Assembly: GCF_011355085.1 (NCBI RefSeq)
Contig: NZ_VXCP01000001.1
Span: 34,432 to 76,157, forward strand
Length of the DNA: 41,726 nt
Direction of reading: 5' to 3'
Source: Pseudomonas akapageensis
GTDB lineage: Bacteria > Pseudomonadota > Gammaproteobacteria > Pseudomonadales > Pseudomonadaceae
The notes under the pieces were generated by a model. It had not been told where the DNA came from and searched no databases. It worked only from the letters and a program-made list of their open reading frames with translations. The translations under genes and the position numbers were made by a program. Shown here in pieces: positions 10,056-18,616 of this stretch (position 1 is the first letter of the stretch; every line of letters begins with the position of its first letter).

Positions 10056-11192
10056 TCACTTTTGTTTTTCCAGCTGGTGGTACTTGCCTTCCTTGTCCCA
10101 CTGGTAGACCACGTAGTCGGAGACTTTCAGGTCGCCCTTGCTGTCCCAGGTCTTCTCGCCCATGACGGTCTTGACCGGGTGGGCCTTGAGCCACTTGGCC
10201 GCATCTTCGCCCTTGTTGGACTTGGCGCCGTTGAAAGCGGCCGCCAGGGCCTGCAAGGAGGCATAGGCGTAGAGGGTATAGCCCTCTGGCTCGTAGCCCG
10301 ACTTGCGGAACTGGTCAACGACCGCCTTGCTGTCCGGCAGCAGGCGCGGGTCGGCACCAAAGGTCATGTACACGCCATCGACGTACTGGGCGCCACCGGC
10401 GGTGGTCACCAGCTCGTCGGTCACGATGCCGTCGTCAGACATGAAGACCACGTCCTTCAGGCCCTGCTCGCGCAGCTGACGTACCAGTGGGCCGGCCTCT
10501 GGGTGCAGGCCACCGAAATACACCACGTCGGCACCGGCGCCACGGATCTTGGTGACCACGGCGCTGAAGTCTTTCTCGCCGCGAGTCAGGCCTTCATACA
10601 GCACCGGCTTCACGCCACGCTTCTCCAGCTGCGCCTTGGTGGCGTCGGCCAGACCCTGGCCATAGGTGTCCTTGTCGTGCAATACGGCGACTTTCTTGCC
10701 CTTGAGCACGTCGACGATGTAGTCGCCGGCCACAATGCCTTGCTGGTCGTCGCGGCCGCACATGCGGAACATGCCGTTCAAGCCACGTTCGGTGACTTTC
10801 GGGTTGGTCGAGCCGGGCGTAATGGTAATGATGCCTGCTTCGTCATAAACCTCTGAAGCGGGGATGGTGTTGGACGAGCAGAAGTGGCCGACCACGCCGA
10901 TCACCTTGTCCTGGTCGACCAGCCGGTTGGCTACTGCCACAGCCTGCTTCGGCTCGCAGGCATCGTCGCCCTTGACCAACTCGATTTTCTCACCGTTGAT
11001 GCCGCCCGCCGCGTTGATGGCATCGGCCGCCGCCTGCGCCCCCTTCATGTACTGCTCACCAAAAGATGCACTTGGACCCGTCATTGGACCTGCCACACCG
11101 ATCTTGACGTCGGCCTGAACAAACGAAGAAACGCCGAGCGCCGAAGCTACGGCCAGCGCCAGAAAACCTTTCCTGTAAAACGTCTGCGACAT
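10056..11192 (-). CDS. livK: Branched-chain amino acid-binding protein LivK/BraC
   Basis: A 378-residue periplasmic solute-binding protein of the Leu/Ile/Val family. A Sec signal peptide (residues 1-27, ending VQA) precedes mature DVKIGVAGPMTGP. Cys79 and Cys105 match the conserved disulfide of BraC/LivJ. The type-I periplasmic binding fold is complete to the C-terminal KYHQLEKQK. An AGGAG ribosome-binding site lies upstream of ATG at 11192. It is first in livKHMGF, downstream of a sigma-54 promoter. It binds Leu, Ile and Val and probably Ala/Thr, as in P. aeruginosa BraC. Confidence 0.96.
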   Translation of the reverse strand: MSQTFYRKGFLALAVASALGVSSFVQADVKIGVAGPMTGPSASFGEQYMKGAQAAADAINAAGGINGEKIELVKGDDACEPKQAVAVANRLVDQDKVIGVVGHFCSSNTIPASEVYDEAGIITITPGSTNPKVTERGLNGMFRMCGRDDQQGIVAGDYIVDVLKGKKVAVLHDKDTYGQGLADATKAQLEKRGVKPVLYEGLTRGEKDFSAVVTKIRGAGADVVYFGGLHPEAGPLVRQLREQGLKDVVFMSDDGIVTDELVTTAGGAQYVDGVYMTFGADPRLLPDSKAVVDQFRKSGYEPEGYTLYAYASLQALAAAFNGAKSNKGEDAAKWLKAHPVKTVMGEKTWDSKGDLKVSDYVVYQWDKEGKYHQLEKQK

Positions 11193-11248
11193 GAGGTGGT
11201 GCTCCTGAGTTTTTTTTGGTTGGCACTACAACTTCAACCATTGCTGTG

Positions 11249-11265
11249 AGCAAGGCGCGTGCCAT
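11249..11265 (-). promoter_or_regulatory. Sigma-54 (RpoN) promoter of livKHMGF
   Basis: On the minus strand the sequence reads ATGGCACGCGCCTTGCT, matching TGGCACG-N4-TTGCT exactly, with GG (11263-11262) and GC (11251-11250) 10 nt apart. Transcription should begin near 11238, leaving a leader of about 46 nt before livK. This is one of the best regulatory matches in the window. Confidence 0.85.
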
Positions 11266-11334
11266 TGGATTTCTATTCTGGAAAAACTCTCTATCAGTTT
11301 GTTATTAGAGTCTTTTGGTCCTTTTTTTACGGGC

Positions 11335-11479
11335 CGTGCAACCGTCTAAAACAAGACGAGTAGCACTGGACATCAAAAAAAGGGCAACCCCAAAGTGCCA
11401 TCATTGCAACCCCCGTTTATGCACACGTGCAACCATGGCTGTAACAAGATGCGTAACCTAATTGCACATTGCCGGTGCG
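11335..11479. promoter_or_regulatory. Candidate NtrC enhancer sites and CGTGCAACC repeats
   Basis: TGCAC-N7-GTGCG at 11463-11479 matches the NtrC dyad TGCAC-N7-GTGCA except for the last base. CGTGCAACC occurs at 11335-11343 and 11426-11434, with TTGCAACC at 11404-11411, and TGCAC-N2-GTGCA at 11420-11431. They lie 90-230 bp upstream of the livK sigma-54 promoter, where an enhancer-binding protein would act. The rest of the 471-bp gap holds the pncB 5' region, where I see no convincing promoter. Confidence 0.5.
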
Positions 11480-11663
11480 CGACTGCTACAACGCGCACCA
11501 CTACAGGCTAGCTGCTTAATACGAAAGTGCAGTGGCATTGAGCTTGCTACCGTTCTACTCGGATTACACGTCCACACGGCAAGCAAAAGACTGGCAAAAT
11601 GCAAAACTGACCCGCGCCACTATTGTGTTGGACCGCGCTGGCACGACCTGGAGCTGAGTCCTT

Positions 11664-12872
11664 ATGAGTGAAAGCGTGTTTTCCGATTCCGTCGTGCAAA
11701 ACTTGCTGGATACCGATTTCTACAAGCTGACCATGATGCAGGCGGTCTTGCACAACTATCCGAACGTGGACGTGGAGTGGGAGTTTCGCTGCCGTAACGG
11801 GGAAGACCTGCGTCCTTACCTGGCCGAGATCCGCCAGCAGATCGAGTATTTATGCGAACTGAGCCTGACGGCCGATGAGCTGGGCTTTCTCGAACGCATC
11901 AGTTTCATGAAGCCGGACTTTCTGCGCTTTCTCGGCCTGTTTCGCTTCAACCTGCGCTATGTGCACGCCAGCATCGAAAACGATGAACTGAGTATTCGCC
12001 TGCGCGGCCCCTGGCTGCATGTCATCCTGTTCGAAGTGCCGCTGCTGGCGATTGTCAGTGAAGTGCGCAACCGCAATCGTTACCCGCATATACAGCTGAG
12101 CGACGCGCGCGAACGGCTGCATCGCAAATTCGACTGGCTGACGGCCAACGCCAGCAGCGACGAGCTGGCCGAGTTGCAGGTGGCCGACTTCGGCACCCGC
12201 AGGCGCTTCTCGTATTGCGTCCAGGAAGAGGTGGTCAAAGTCCTCAAGAACGACTTCCCGGGGCGTTTCGTGGGCACCAGCAACGTCCACCTGGCCCGCA
12301 AGCTGGACATCAAGCCGCTGGGCACCATGGCCCACGAGTGGATCATGGCCCATCAACAGTTGGGCCCGCGCTTGATCGACAGCCAGATCGCCGCCCTCGA
12401 TTGCTGGGTTCGCGAGTACCGTGGTCTGCTCGGCATTGCCCTGACCGATTGCATCACCATGGATGCCTTCCTCGGCGACTTCGACCTGTACTTCGCCAAG
12501 CTCTTCGACGGATTGCGCCATGATTCCGGCGACCCGGTGCTCTGGGCAGAAAAGGCCATCACCCATTACCGTGCGCTGGGCATCGACCCGATGACCAAGA
12601 CCCTGGTGTTCTCCGATGGACTGGACCTGCCCAAGTCACTGGAAATTTTTCGTGCCCTGCGCGGTCGGATCCACGTCAGCTTTGGCATCGGTACCAACCT
12701 GACCTGCGACATCCCAGGGGTGGCGCCGATGAGCATCGTGCTTAAAATGACCGGATGCAACGGCGAGCCGGTCGCCAAGATTTCCGACGAGGCTGCCAAG
12801 ACCCAATGCCGCGACCCGAATTTCGTCGCCTACCTGCGCCATGTTTTCAAAGTCCCCGAGTCCAAGGAGTAA
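11664..12872 (+). CDS. pncB: Nicotinate phosphoribosyltransferase
   Basis: A 402-residue enzyme that converts nicotinate and PRPP to nicotinate mononucleotide, with ATP hydrolysis, in the Preiss-Handler NAD salvage pathway. The N-terminus [16 protein letters not shown] is the family signature. GTMAHEW (near residues 219-225) holds the histidine that is phosphorylated in the Salmonella enzyme, and GLRHDSGDP is the PRPP/phosphate-binding segment. Length matches bacterial PncB. It is coupled to nadE, 3 bp apart, with the nadE ribosome-binding site inside the pncB end. Confidence 0.96.
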   Translation: MSESVFSDSVVQNLLDTDFYKLTMMQAVLHNYPNVDVEWEFRCRNGEDLRPYLAEIRQQIEYLCELSLTADELGFLERISFMKPDFLRFLGLFRFNLRYVHASIENDELSIRLRGPWLHVILFEVPLLAIVSEVRNRNRYPHIQLSDARERLHRKFDWLTANASSDELAELQVADFGTRRRFSYCVQEEVVKVLKNDFPGRFVGTSNVHLARKLDIKPLGTMAHEWIMAHQQLGPRLIDSQIAALDCWVREYRGLLGIALTDCITMDAFLGDFDLYFAKLFDGLRHDSGDPVLWAEKAITHYRALGIDPMTKTLVFSDGLDLPKSLEIFRALRGRIHVSFGIGTNLTCDIPGVAPMSIVLKMTGCNGEPVAKISDEAAKTQCRDPNFVAYLRHVFKVPESKE

Positions 12873-12875
12873 CCC

Positions 12876-13703
12876 ATGCAAGCCAAACAGCGTGAGATTG
12901 CGCAGCAGCTCAAGGTCCAGCCGCCCTTCGCAGGCGAGGCCGACCTGCAAGCAGAAGTGGCGCGACGCATCGCCTTCATCCAGCAGTGCCTGAAAGACTC
13001 GGGGCTCAAGACCCTGGTACTGGGTATCAGCGGCGGCGTGGACTCCCTGACTGCCGGCTTGCTGGCGCAACGCGCCGTGGAAGCGCTGCGCAAAAACACG
13101 GGCGATGACAAGTACCGCTTCCTCGCCGTGCGCCTGCCGTACCAGACCCAGTATGACGAACATGAGGCCCAGGCCTGTGTGGACTTCATTGCACCGGACG
13201 AGCGTCATACCGTGAACATCGGCCCGGCGGTCAAGGCGCTGGCGGCCGAAGTCGAGACCCTGGAAGCGCAATCCCACACTACGGTGGATTTTGTACTGGG
13301 CAACACCAAGGCGCGGATGCGCATGGTTGCGCAGTACACCATCGCTGGCGCACGTCAGGGCCTGGTGATCGGTACCGATCATGCCGCCGAAGCCGTGATG
13401 GGTTTTTTCACCAAGTTCGGTGACGGTGCCTGCGACCTGGCACCTTTGAGTGGCCTGGTAAAAAACCAGGTACGCGCCATCGCCCGCAGCTTCGGGGCAC
13501 CGGAATCACTGGTAGAGAAAGTACCGACTGCCGACTTGGAAGACCTCGCCCCGGGCAAACCGGACGAAGCGTCTCACGGGGTTACTTATGAGGAGATCGA
13601 TGCCTTCCTGCACGGCGAGCCGGTGCGCCAGGAAGCGTTCGATATTATTTGCCGGACGTATGAGAAGACGCATCACAAGCGTGAGATGCCGTTTGCGCCT
13701 TGA
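12876..13703 (+). CDS. nadE: NH3-dependent NAD synthetase
   Basis: A 275-residue single-domain NAD synthetase, amidating nicotinate adenine dinucleotide to NAD with ammonia. The PP-loop ATP-binding motif SGGVDS is at 52-57; [23 protein letters not shown] is the conserved NaAD/ATP pocket; the C-terminus [10 protein letters not shown] is typical. No glutaminase domain is present. AAGGAG lies 5 nt before the ATG. It completes the last step of the pathway begun by PncB in the same operon. Confidence 0.96.
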   Translation: MQAKQREIAQQLKVQPPFAGEADLQAEVARRIAFIQQCLKDSGLKTLVLGISGGVDSLTAGLLAQRAVEALRKNTGDDKYRFLAVRLPYQTQYDEHEAQACVDFIAPDERHTVNIGPAVKALAAEVETLEAQSHTTVDFVLGNTKARMRMVAQYTIAGARQGLVIGTDHAAEAVMGFFTKFGDGACDLAPLSGLVKNQVRAIARSFGAPESLVEKVPTADLEDLAPGKPDEASHGVTYEEIDAFLHGEPVRQEAFDIICRTYEKTHHKREMPFAP

Positions 13704-13730
13704 ATCTTTTTTGCGACCGCTTCGCGGTCG

Positions 13731-13800
13731 ATCGCTGGCAAGCCAGCTCCCACAGGTTGCATGCACCACCTGACCCTGTGGGAGCGGGCTTGCCCGCGAT
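13731..13800. repeat. REP pair (inverted Pseudomonas REP elements)
   Basis: Two units face each other: GCTGGCAAGCCAGCTCCCAC (within 13731-13756) and GTGGGAGCGGGCTTGCCCGC (within 13775-13800). They are imperfect inverted copies typical of Pseudomonas REPs. A hairpin CGACCGC-TTC-GCGGTCG at 13714-13730 precedes them just after nadE. Confidence 0.85.
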
Positions 13801-13819
13801 AAAGGCCCGAAGGGCCTTT
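13801..13819. terminator. Bidirectional hairpin between nadE and azu
   Basis: AAAGGCCC (13801-13808) and GGGCCTTT (13812-13819) form an 8-bp stem with loop GAA, located 4 bp beyond the azurin stop. The T-rich arms give short U-tracts in both directions, suiting convergent nadE and azu. Confidence 0.7.
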
Positions 13820-13823
13820 CATC

Positions 13824-14270
13824 TCACTTGACCGAAACAGTGCCTTTCATCATGGAGATGTGCCCAGGGAACGAGCAGAAGAAGCCGTAGCTCTCCCCCG
13901 CTGCCAGCTTGGACACATCGAACGTCACCGAATCTTTTTCGTTGGCACCAATGATCTTGGTGTGGGCGATGATGCGCGCATCACCGTCTTTCAGATAATT
14001 CTTCTCGATACCAGCAGCAATGCCATCAGTTGCGATTGGCTGCATGTCGGCTTCTTTGCTCAAGACCCAGTTATGCCCCATGACATTCTTCGGCAGGTTG
14101 CCCGAGTGCTCCAGGTTCACTGTGAACGTCTTGCAGCTCTTGTCGATGGTGATGTCCTTGGTGTTGAAGGCCATCTGGTCCGTGGAATCGACAGTGACCG
14201 AGCATTCGGCGGCCAGCAATTGACCGCTGGCCAGCGTCAACAGGGATACCGCAACGAGTTTGGCAAACAT
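13824..14270 (-). CDS. azu: Azurin, periplasmic blue copper protein
   Basis: A 148-residue precursor. The signal peptide is residues 1-20 (ending LLA), leaving a 128-residue mature protein beginning AECSVTVDS, exactly the azurin length. Copper ligands are all present: Gly65, His66, Cys132, His137 and Met141, equal to mature 45, 46, 112, 117 and 121. Cys23 and Cys46 correspond to the Cys3-Cys26 disulfide. Azurin shuttles electrons in the periplasm, in P. aeruginosa linked to anaerobic and stress respiration. ATG at 14270 has GGAGA upstream; the frame continues to 14462 but without signal-peptide character. An ANR-like box lies about 62 bp upstream. Confidence 0.97.
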   Translation of the reverse strand: MFAKLVAVSLLTLASGQLLAAECSVTVDSTDQMAFNTKDITIDKSCKTFTVNLEHSGNLPKNVMGHNWVLSKEADMQPIATDGIAAGIEKNYLKDGDARIIAHTKIIGANEKDSVTFDVSKLAAGESYGFFCSFPGHISMMKGTVSVK

Positions 14271-14331
14271 GGTGAATCTCCATGGCAGGTTATTATTGAA
14301 TGCAGACTGCCTGAGTCCGGCGCAAGTTCCG

Positions 14332-14345
14332 ATGACTTGAGTCAA
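14332..14345 (-). promoter_or_regulatory. Candidate ANR/FNR box upstream of azurin
   Basis: On the minus strand TTGACTCAAGTCAT fits TTGA-N6-TCAA with a single mismatch. It is centred about 68 bp before the azurin start. Azurin of P. aeruginosa is known to be activated by ANR, so the placement is sensible. Confidence 0.5.
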
Positions 14346-14451
14346 CGCGGTCAGGCAGCGGGTTCGCTCTATTACGCCTATCAAGATAATCAACCGGCCA
14401 ATCATGCACCCAGGCTCTACCATCAGACAACACTTCAAACGGAGCCTGATC

Positions 14452-14541
14452 ATGTACCTCAATAGCCTGTTTCGCAGTCTGCTTGCCGCTTACGCTTGTG
14501 GCGCCAGCGGAACCCAATACGAAACTTCTCGCACGGATTAA
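14452..14541 (+). CDS. Possible small protein of 29 residues
   Basis: A short frame begins [20 protein letters not shown] and ends at a TAA. It has a good ribosome-binding site (GGAG about 7 nt before the ATG) in the gap between azu and the LOG gene. The N-terminal half is hydrophobic and could be an amphipathic or membrane-associated helix. I do not recognise it. It could also be a chance frame or a leader for the downstream gene, which starts 67 bp later. Confidence 0.4.
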   Translation: MYLNSLFRSLLAAYACGASGTQYETSRTD

Positions 14542-14607
14542 CTGCAACTCGCACAACCTTGCAGGAGACTTTACCCTGTGGCCAATGGAAGACCACGGAG
14601 AGAGCCT

Positions 14608-15195
14608 GTGTCCCTACGTTCAGTATGTGTATTTTGCGGCGCCAGTACCGGTAACAACCCGATCTACCGGGAAGCGGCTGTCGCCCTGGGCCGTACGCTG
14701 GCAGAGCGTAAGTTGACCCTGGTCTATGGTGGCGGCGCCGTCGGCCTGATGGGCATCGTTGCCGACGCCGCCCTGGCTGCCGGCGGTGAAGTCATCGGCA
14801 TCATTCCCCAGAGCCTGAAAAGCGCAGAGGTCGGCCACACCGGGCTCACCCGCCTGGAAGTGGTCGATGGCATGCACGCGCGCAAGGCGCGCATGGCCGA
14901 ACTCAGTGATGCGTTCATTGCCCTGCCCGGCGGGCTGGGCACCTTCGAAGAGTTATTCGAAGTGTGGACCTGGGGCCAGCTTGGCTACCACGGCAAACCA
15001 CTGGGCCTGCTGGAGGTCAACGGCTTCTACAACAAGCTCAGCAGTTTTCTCGATCATGTGGTCGAGGAAGGTTTCGTGCGCGAGCCTCACCGCGCCATGC
15101 TGCAAATGAGCGAGTCACCTGCAGAGCTGCTCGACCATCTCGATGCCTGGCAACCGCTGGCACCGCCCAAGTGGGCCGAGCAAAAGCCCAGTTAA
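14608..15195 (+). CDS. LOG-family protein (nucleoside 5'-monophosphate phosphoribohydrolase)
   Basis: A 195-residue Rossmann-fold protein of the LOG / TIGR00730 family. It has [11 protein letters not shown] at 39-49 and the signature PGGLGTFEE at 107-115, which holds the catalytic Glu and phosphate-binding Gly residues; Arg92 and Lys93 also belong to the active site. LOG proteins release ribose-5-phosphate from nucleotides, either making cytokinin free bases or acting as PpnN-like purine nucleosidases. GTG at 14608 gives the usual start [11 protein letters not shown] and has GGAGAG upstream; an in-frame GTG at 14578 is less likely. Its stop codon overlaps the stop of the convergent transglutaminase gene. 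Confidence 0.88.
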   Translation: MSLRSVCVFCGASTGNNPIYREAAVALGRTLAERKLTLVYGGGAVGLMGIVADAALAAGGEVIGIIPQSLKSAEVGHTGLTRLEVVDGMHARKARMAELSDAFIALPGGLGTFEELFEVWTWGQLGYHGKPLGLLEVNGFYNKLSSFLDHVVEEGFVREPHRAMLQMSESPAELLDHLDAWQPLAPPKWAEQKPS

Positions 15196-16094
15196 ATCTC
15201 GCCCTCGCCCAGCGGCATGACCGTGACGCTCACTTCCGGATCATGGTTGCCCCCACCGAGGATCACCCCGCGCAACGGCGACACATCGGAAAAGTCCCGG
15301 CCCCAGGCCAGGGTGATGTGTTCCAGCGCGGGCTGAATGTTGTTGGTCGGATCGAAATCCACCCAACCTGCTACCGGGCAATAGACCGAAACCCACGCAT
15401 GGGAGGCATCGGCACCGATCAGGCGGGCCTGCCCGGGTGGTGGCTGGGTCAGCAGATAGCCGCTCACGTAGCGCGCCGCCAGGCCGCGTGAGCGCAGGCA
15501 GGCGAGCATCAGATGGGCAAAGTCCTGGCAGACGCCACGACGTCGTTCCAGCACCTCGACCAGCGGCGTGGCGACCTGGGTCGCTTCGGCATCGAAGGTG
15601 AATTCGTTGAAGATTTTCTCCATCAGCGCCTGAGCCCCGAGCAGCAAGGGGCGACCGGTCGGGAAGCAGCTCTCGGAGAAGGCCACGAAACTCTGCTTGA
15701 GGCGCACGTAGGGCGATTCGAACCGGTAACGGCAGGCCTGCAGCACATCCGACGGCAGTGGCCGACTGGTATACGTCAAGGCATTGCGGGCCGACTCCCA
15801 GGCTGGTGAACTGTCGAAATCCACCGTGGCCCTGGGCAACACTTGCACCAACAACCGCGCACAAACCCGCAGCTCGTCATGGGGCCGCTCGAAAGCCAGG
15901 CGCGTCAGCGGATTGCCGAACACATCCAGTGCGTCGCTGCGGCTGGTCGGCTCCGGGCTGATCTGCAACCGTTGCTCGCTGCACACCTGCCAACTGCAGG
16001 GTCTTGGCCATAGATGGGCAAGCTGCTGCGCCAGGGAAACCGGGCTGTCGTAGCGGTAATGGGTATCGTGAAGAATCTGGTAATGAGCGCTCAT
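15192..16094 (-). CDS. Transglutaminase-like protein
   Basis: A 300-residue protein with the bacterial transglutaminase N-terminal domain (residues about 5-90) and a transglutaminase core. The catalytic triad is visible: Cys189 in GVCQDFAH, His232 in SHAWVSVY and Asp248 in WVDFDPTN. There is no signal peptide, so it is probably cytosolic. It is the last gene of a three-gene minus-strand cluster with the ATP-grasp/alpha-E and DUF2126 genes, a combination predicted to form or cleave isopeptide/amide bonds on a peptide. Only 2 bp separate it from the ATP-grasp gene. Substrate unknown. Confidence 0.9.
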   Translation of the reverse strand: MSAHYQILHDTHYRYDSPVSLAQQLAHLWPRPCSWQVCSEQRLQISPEPTSRSDALDVFGNPLTRLAFERPHDELRVCARLLVQVLPRATVDFDSSPAWESARNALTYTSRPLPSDVLQACRYRFESPYVRLKQSFVAFSESCFPTGRPLLLGAQALMEKIFNEFTFDAEATQVATPLVEVLERRRGVCQDFAHLMLACLRSRGLAARYVSGYLLTQPPPGQARLIGADASHAWVSVYCPVAGWVDFDPTNNIQPALEHITLAWGRDFSDVSPLRGVILGGGNHDPEVSVTVMPLGEGEI

Positions 16095-16096
16095 GG

Positions 16097-18583
16097 TTAA
16101 ACCGACACCGTTTGCTGGCTGACGTCATCGACATGGGCGAAATGCCGTAATGCCAGCCGGTCGGAGACCTGACCGCTGGCTTCGGCGATGGTTTGCAGCA
16201 TGTCGGCCAGGCCATCGAGCACCGCACGCACACTGGCGGTGCCGAACAGCGGGTGCTCCAGCGTCCCCAGATCGAAGCGCTGCAAGCGTTGCACCAGCAT
16301 CGCCAGGCCGGGCTCGCGGGCTGCACCGAAATCGTCGTTGAGGCGATTGAGCGTACGGGTCACCAGCTTGAGCTGGAACAACACGGCATGGGGGTTCTGT
16401 TCATCGAGCAGCAACAGGTCGAGCACCGGAATCAGTTGCGGCACGGCCAGGTAGCGCGAGCGATAAGTGATGCTACTGTTGCCCAGCTCCAGCAGCCATT
16501 CAAGGCCCGCCTGATCGAACACGGCCACCCCGCGCAGAAAGGCCGCAAGGCTCGTGCTCAGGGACTGCAGCCGCTCGATACGCCGGCCAATCATCAGGAA
16601 GCGCCAGCCTTCGTCGCGCGTCATGTCGTCCAGGGCAAAACCTGACAGTGCCGCCAATGACATGACCAGCCGGTTGAGGAAATCCAGCAGCTCGCCGAAG
16701 TCGGGCTCTTCGGTCTCCAGACTCAAGGCCTCGCGCTGCAATTCGACCAGCGCTTGCCAGTTTTCCCGGGAAAGCTTGCCACGCACCTGCGAAGCCGCCC
16801 ACTGCAGACGCTGCAGATTGGAGCGCAGGCTGAAGGCCCATTCACCATCGAGCAATGCTGCCAGCAAACGCTCGGGCAACTCGCCCTCTTCCGGCAGCAG
16901 CGACAGGCTTTCGCCCAGCTCCACCGCCGCCTGCAAGGCCAACGGGTCGTCACCATCGACATAGCGCGCCAGGATGATGCGCAGCAACCGCGCGCTGGCA
17001 TCGCAACGCTCGCAATAGCGACCAAACCAGAACAGGTTCTCCACGACCCGCGACGGCAGATACGGGTCCTGGCGGATCAGATCATGCACACCAATGCTGC
17101 GCTGGGCCCGCCACTGCTCCGCGCCCTGAGCACGCTCACCCAGCACCCAGGTATCTTTGCTGGCGCCGCCGCGCTGCATCGACACCACTTCGGCATCGGC
17201 CTGCGCCGCCACCCGGGTCAGGCCACCGGGCAAGACCCGATAGCCATCGGCACTGGCCACCGCATAGACGCGCATGCCGATCGCCCGCGGCTGCAGCTGC
17301 CCCTCATCGGACTGCCAGACCGGCGCCTGGGACAATTGCGCCAACTCCTGGGCAACATAGGCATAGGGTCTCGCTTGCATTCGTTGCGCCAATGCCCGGC
17401 GCTGCTCCGGGTCCAGGTCACGACCAAACACCGGCGTAAAGCTTTGCGACGGGAATGCCGGCTTGATCAGCAGCTCCGGCAGTTTCTCCAGGGCCTGGGC
17501 CAGTACCGGGGGTTCGCCGCACCACCAGGTGGCAATGGACGGCAAGATCAATGCTTCGCCGAACAGATGTTGGTTGATGGTTGGCAGGAACCCCAGCAAC
17601 CCCGGCGACTCGAGCACACCGCTGCCCAAGGCATTGGCCACCAGCACCCGGCCCTGACGCACTGCCTGCAACAGGCCGGGCACGCCGAGGGCCGAATCGG
17701 TGCGCAGCTCCAGCGGGTCGCAGAAGTCATCGTCCAGGCGCCGCATGATCGCGTGGACCCGACGCAGGCCACTCAGGGTTTTCAGGTACACCGTCGCATC
17801 GCGTACCGTAAGGTCACCGCCTTCGACCAGCGGATAACCGAGCTGGCGGGCCAGGTACAGGTGTTCGAAGTAACTTTCATTGAAGCGCCCCGGCGTCAGC
17901 AGGACGATCAAGGGCACTTCGTTGTCGGCGGCGGCCTGGCGCGCCAGGGTTTCCTGCAAGGTACGAAAGAACCCCGCCAGATGCTGCACTTGCAGGTCGC
18001 GATACAAGTCCGGCAACGCCCGCGACACGATGGTGCGGTTCTCCAGCGCATAGCCGGCACCGGAAGGGGCCTGGGTCCGATCGGCGGTGACCCACCAGCG
18101 GCCATCGGGCGAGCGCGCCAGATCCACGGCATAAACGTGCAGGAAGGTCCCGTCCGGTGGCTGAATACCTTGGCAGGGCCAGAGGAAGTTGTTGTGCCCA
18201 TAGACCAGCTCGGCGGGCAGCAGCCCATCGGAGATCAATTGCTGCGGCCCGTAGATATCGGCCAGCACCGCATTGAGCAGTTGCGCGCGCTGGGCAATAC
18301 CCGCCGAAATCTGTTGCCACTCCTGCTCCGCAATCAAATGCGGCAGCAGATCGAGCTCCCATGGCCGGTCGGCGCCCTTGGGGTCGGCATAGACGTTATA
18401 CGTCACGCCGTTTTCCTGAATCTGCCGGGTCAGCAGCGCCTGCCGTTGGGCCAGTTGCGCCGGAGTGCTGCGCTGCAGTTGCTCGAACAGCCGCTTCCAG
18501 TGCGGCCGAACGGCGCCACTGGCCTCGAGCATTTCGTGATAAGTCCCCGCCGTCAGCGGATAACAGTCAAGCAGGTCAGGCAT
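16097..18583 (-). CDS. Circularly permuted ATP-grasp and alpha-E fusion protein
   Basis: An 828-residue fusion. Residues about 1-475 form a circularly permuted type 2 ATP-grasp domain, with the hallmark RTQAPSGAGYALENR near 168-182 and RVLVANALGSGVLESP. Residues about 500-828 are the helical alpha-E domain, beginning PSRVVENLFWFGRYCERCDA. Often these are two separate genes; here they are one polypeptide. ATP-grasp enzymes join a carboxylate to an amine or thiol through an acylphosphate, so peptide ligation is the predicted chemistry. It lies between the two transglutaminase genes. The target is unknown. Confidence 0.92.
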   Translation of the reverse strand: MPDLLDCYPLTAGTYHEMLEASGAVRPHWKRLFEQLQRSTPAQLAQRQALLTRQIQENGVTYNVYADPKGADRPWELDLLPHLIAEQEWQQISAGIAQRAQLLNAVLADIYGPQQLISDGLLPAELVYGHNNFLWPCQGIQPPDGTFLHVYAVDLARSPDGRWWVTADRTQAPSGAGYALENRTIVSRALPDLYRDLQVQHLAGFFRTLQETLARQAAADNEVPLIVLLTPGRFNESYFEHLYLARQLGYPLVEGGDLTVRDATVYLKTLSGLRRVHAIMRRLDDDFCDPLELRTDSALGVPGLLQAVRQGRVLVANALGSGVLESPGLLGFLPTINQHLFGEALILPSIATWWCGEPPVLAQALEKLPELLIKPAFPSQSFTPVFGRDLDPEQRRALAQRMQARPYAYVAQELAQLSQAPVWQSDEGQLQPRAIGMRVYAVASADGYRVLPGGLTRVAAQADAEVVSMQRGGASKDTWVLGERAQGAEQWRAQRSIGVHDLIRQDPYLPSRVVENLFWFGRYCERCDASARLLRIILARYVDGDDPLALQAAVELGESLSLLPEEGELPERLLAALLDGEWAFSLRSNLQRLQWAASQVRGKLSRENWQALVELQREALSLETEEPDFGELLDFLNRLVMSLAALSGFALDDMTRDEGWRFLMIGRRIERLQSLSTSLAAFLRGVAVFDQAGLEWLLELGNSSITYRSRYLAVPQLIPVLDLLLLDEQNPHAVLFQLKLVTRTLNRLNDDFGAAREPGLAMLVQRLQRFDLGTLEHPLFGTASVRAVLDGLADMLQTIAEASGQVSDRLALRHFAHVDDVSQQTVSV

Positions 18584-18616
18584 GGAAATGCTCGATGGCA
18601 GCCAGTGGAAGTCAGA

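Noticed and set aside
14578..14607. GTG at 14578 as the LOG gene start
   Set aside because: It has a spaced AGGAG upstream, but the added ten residues ([10 protein letters not shown]) are unlike the family, whereas GTG at 14608 gives the usual start and has its own GGAGAG.
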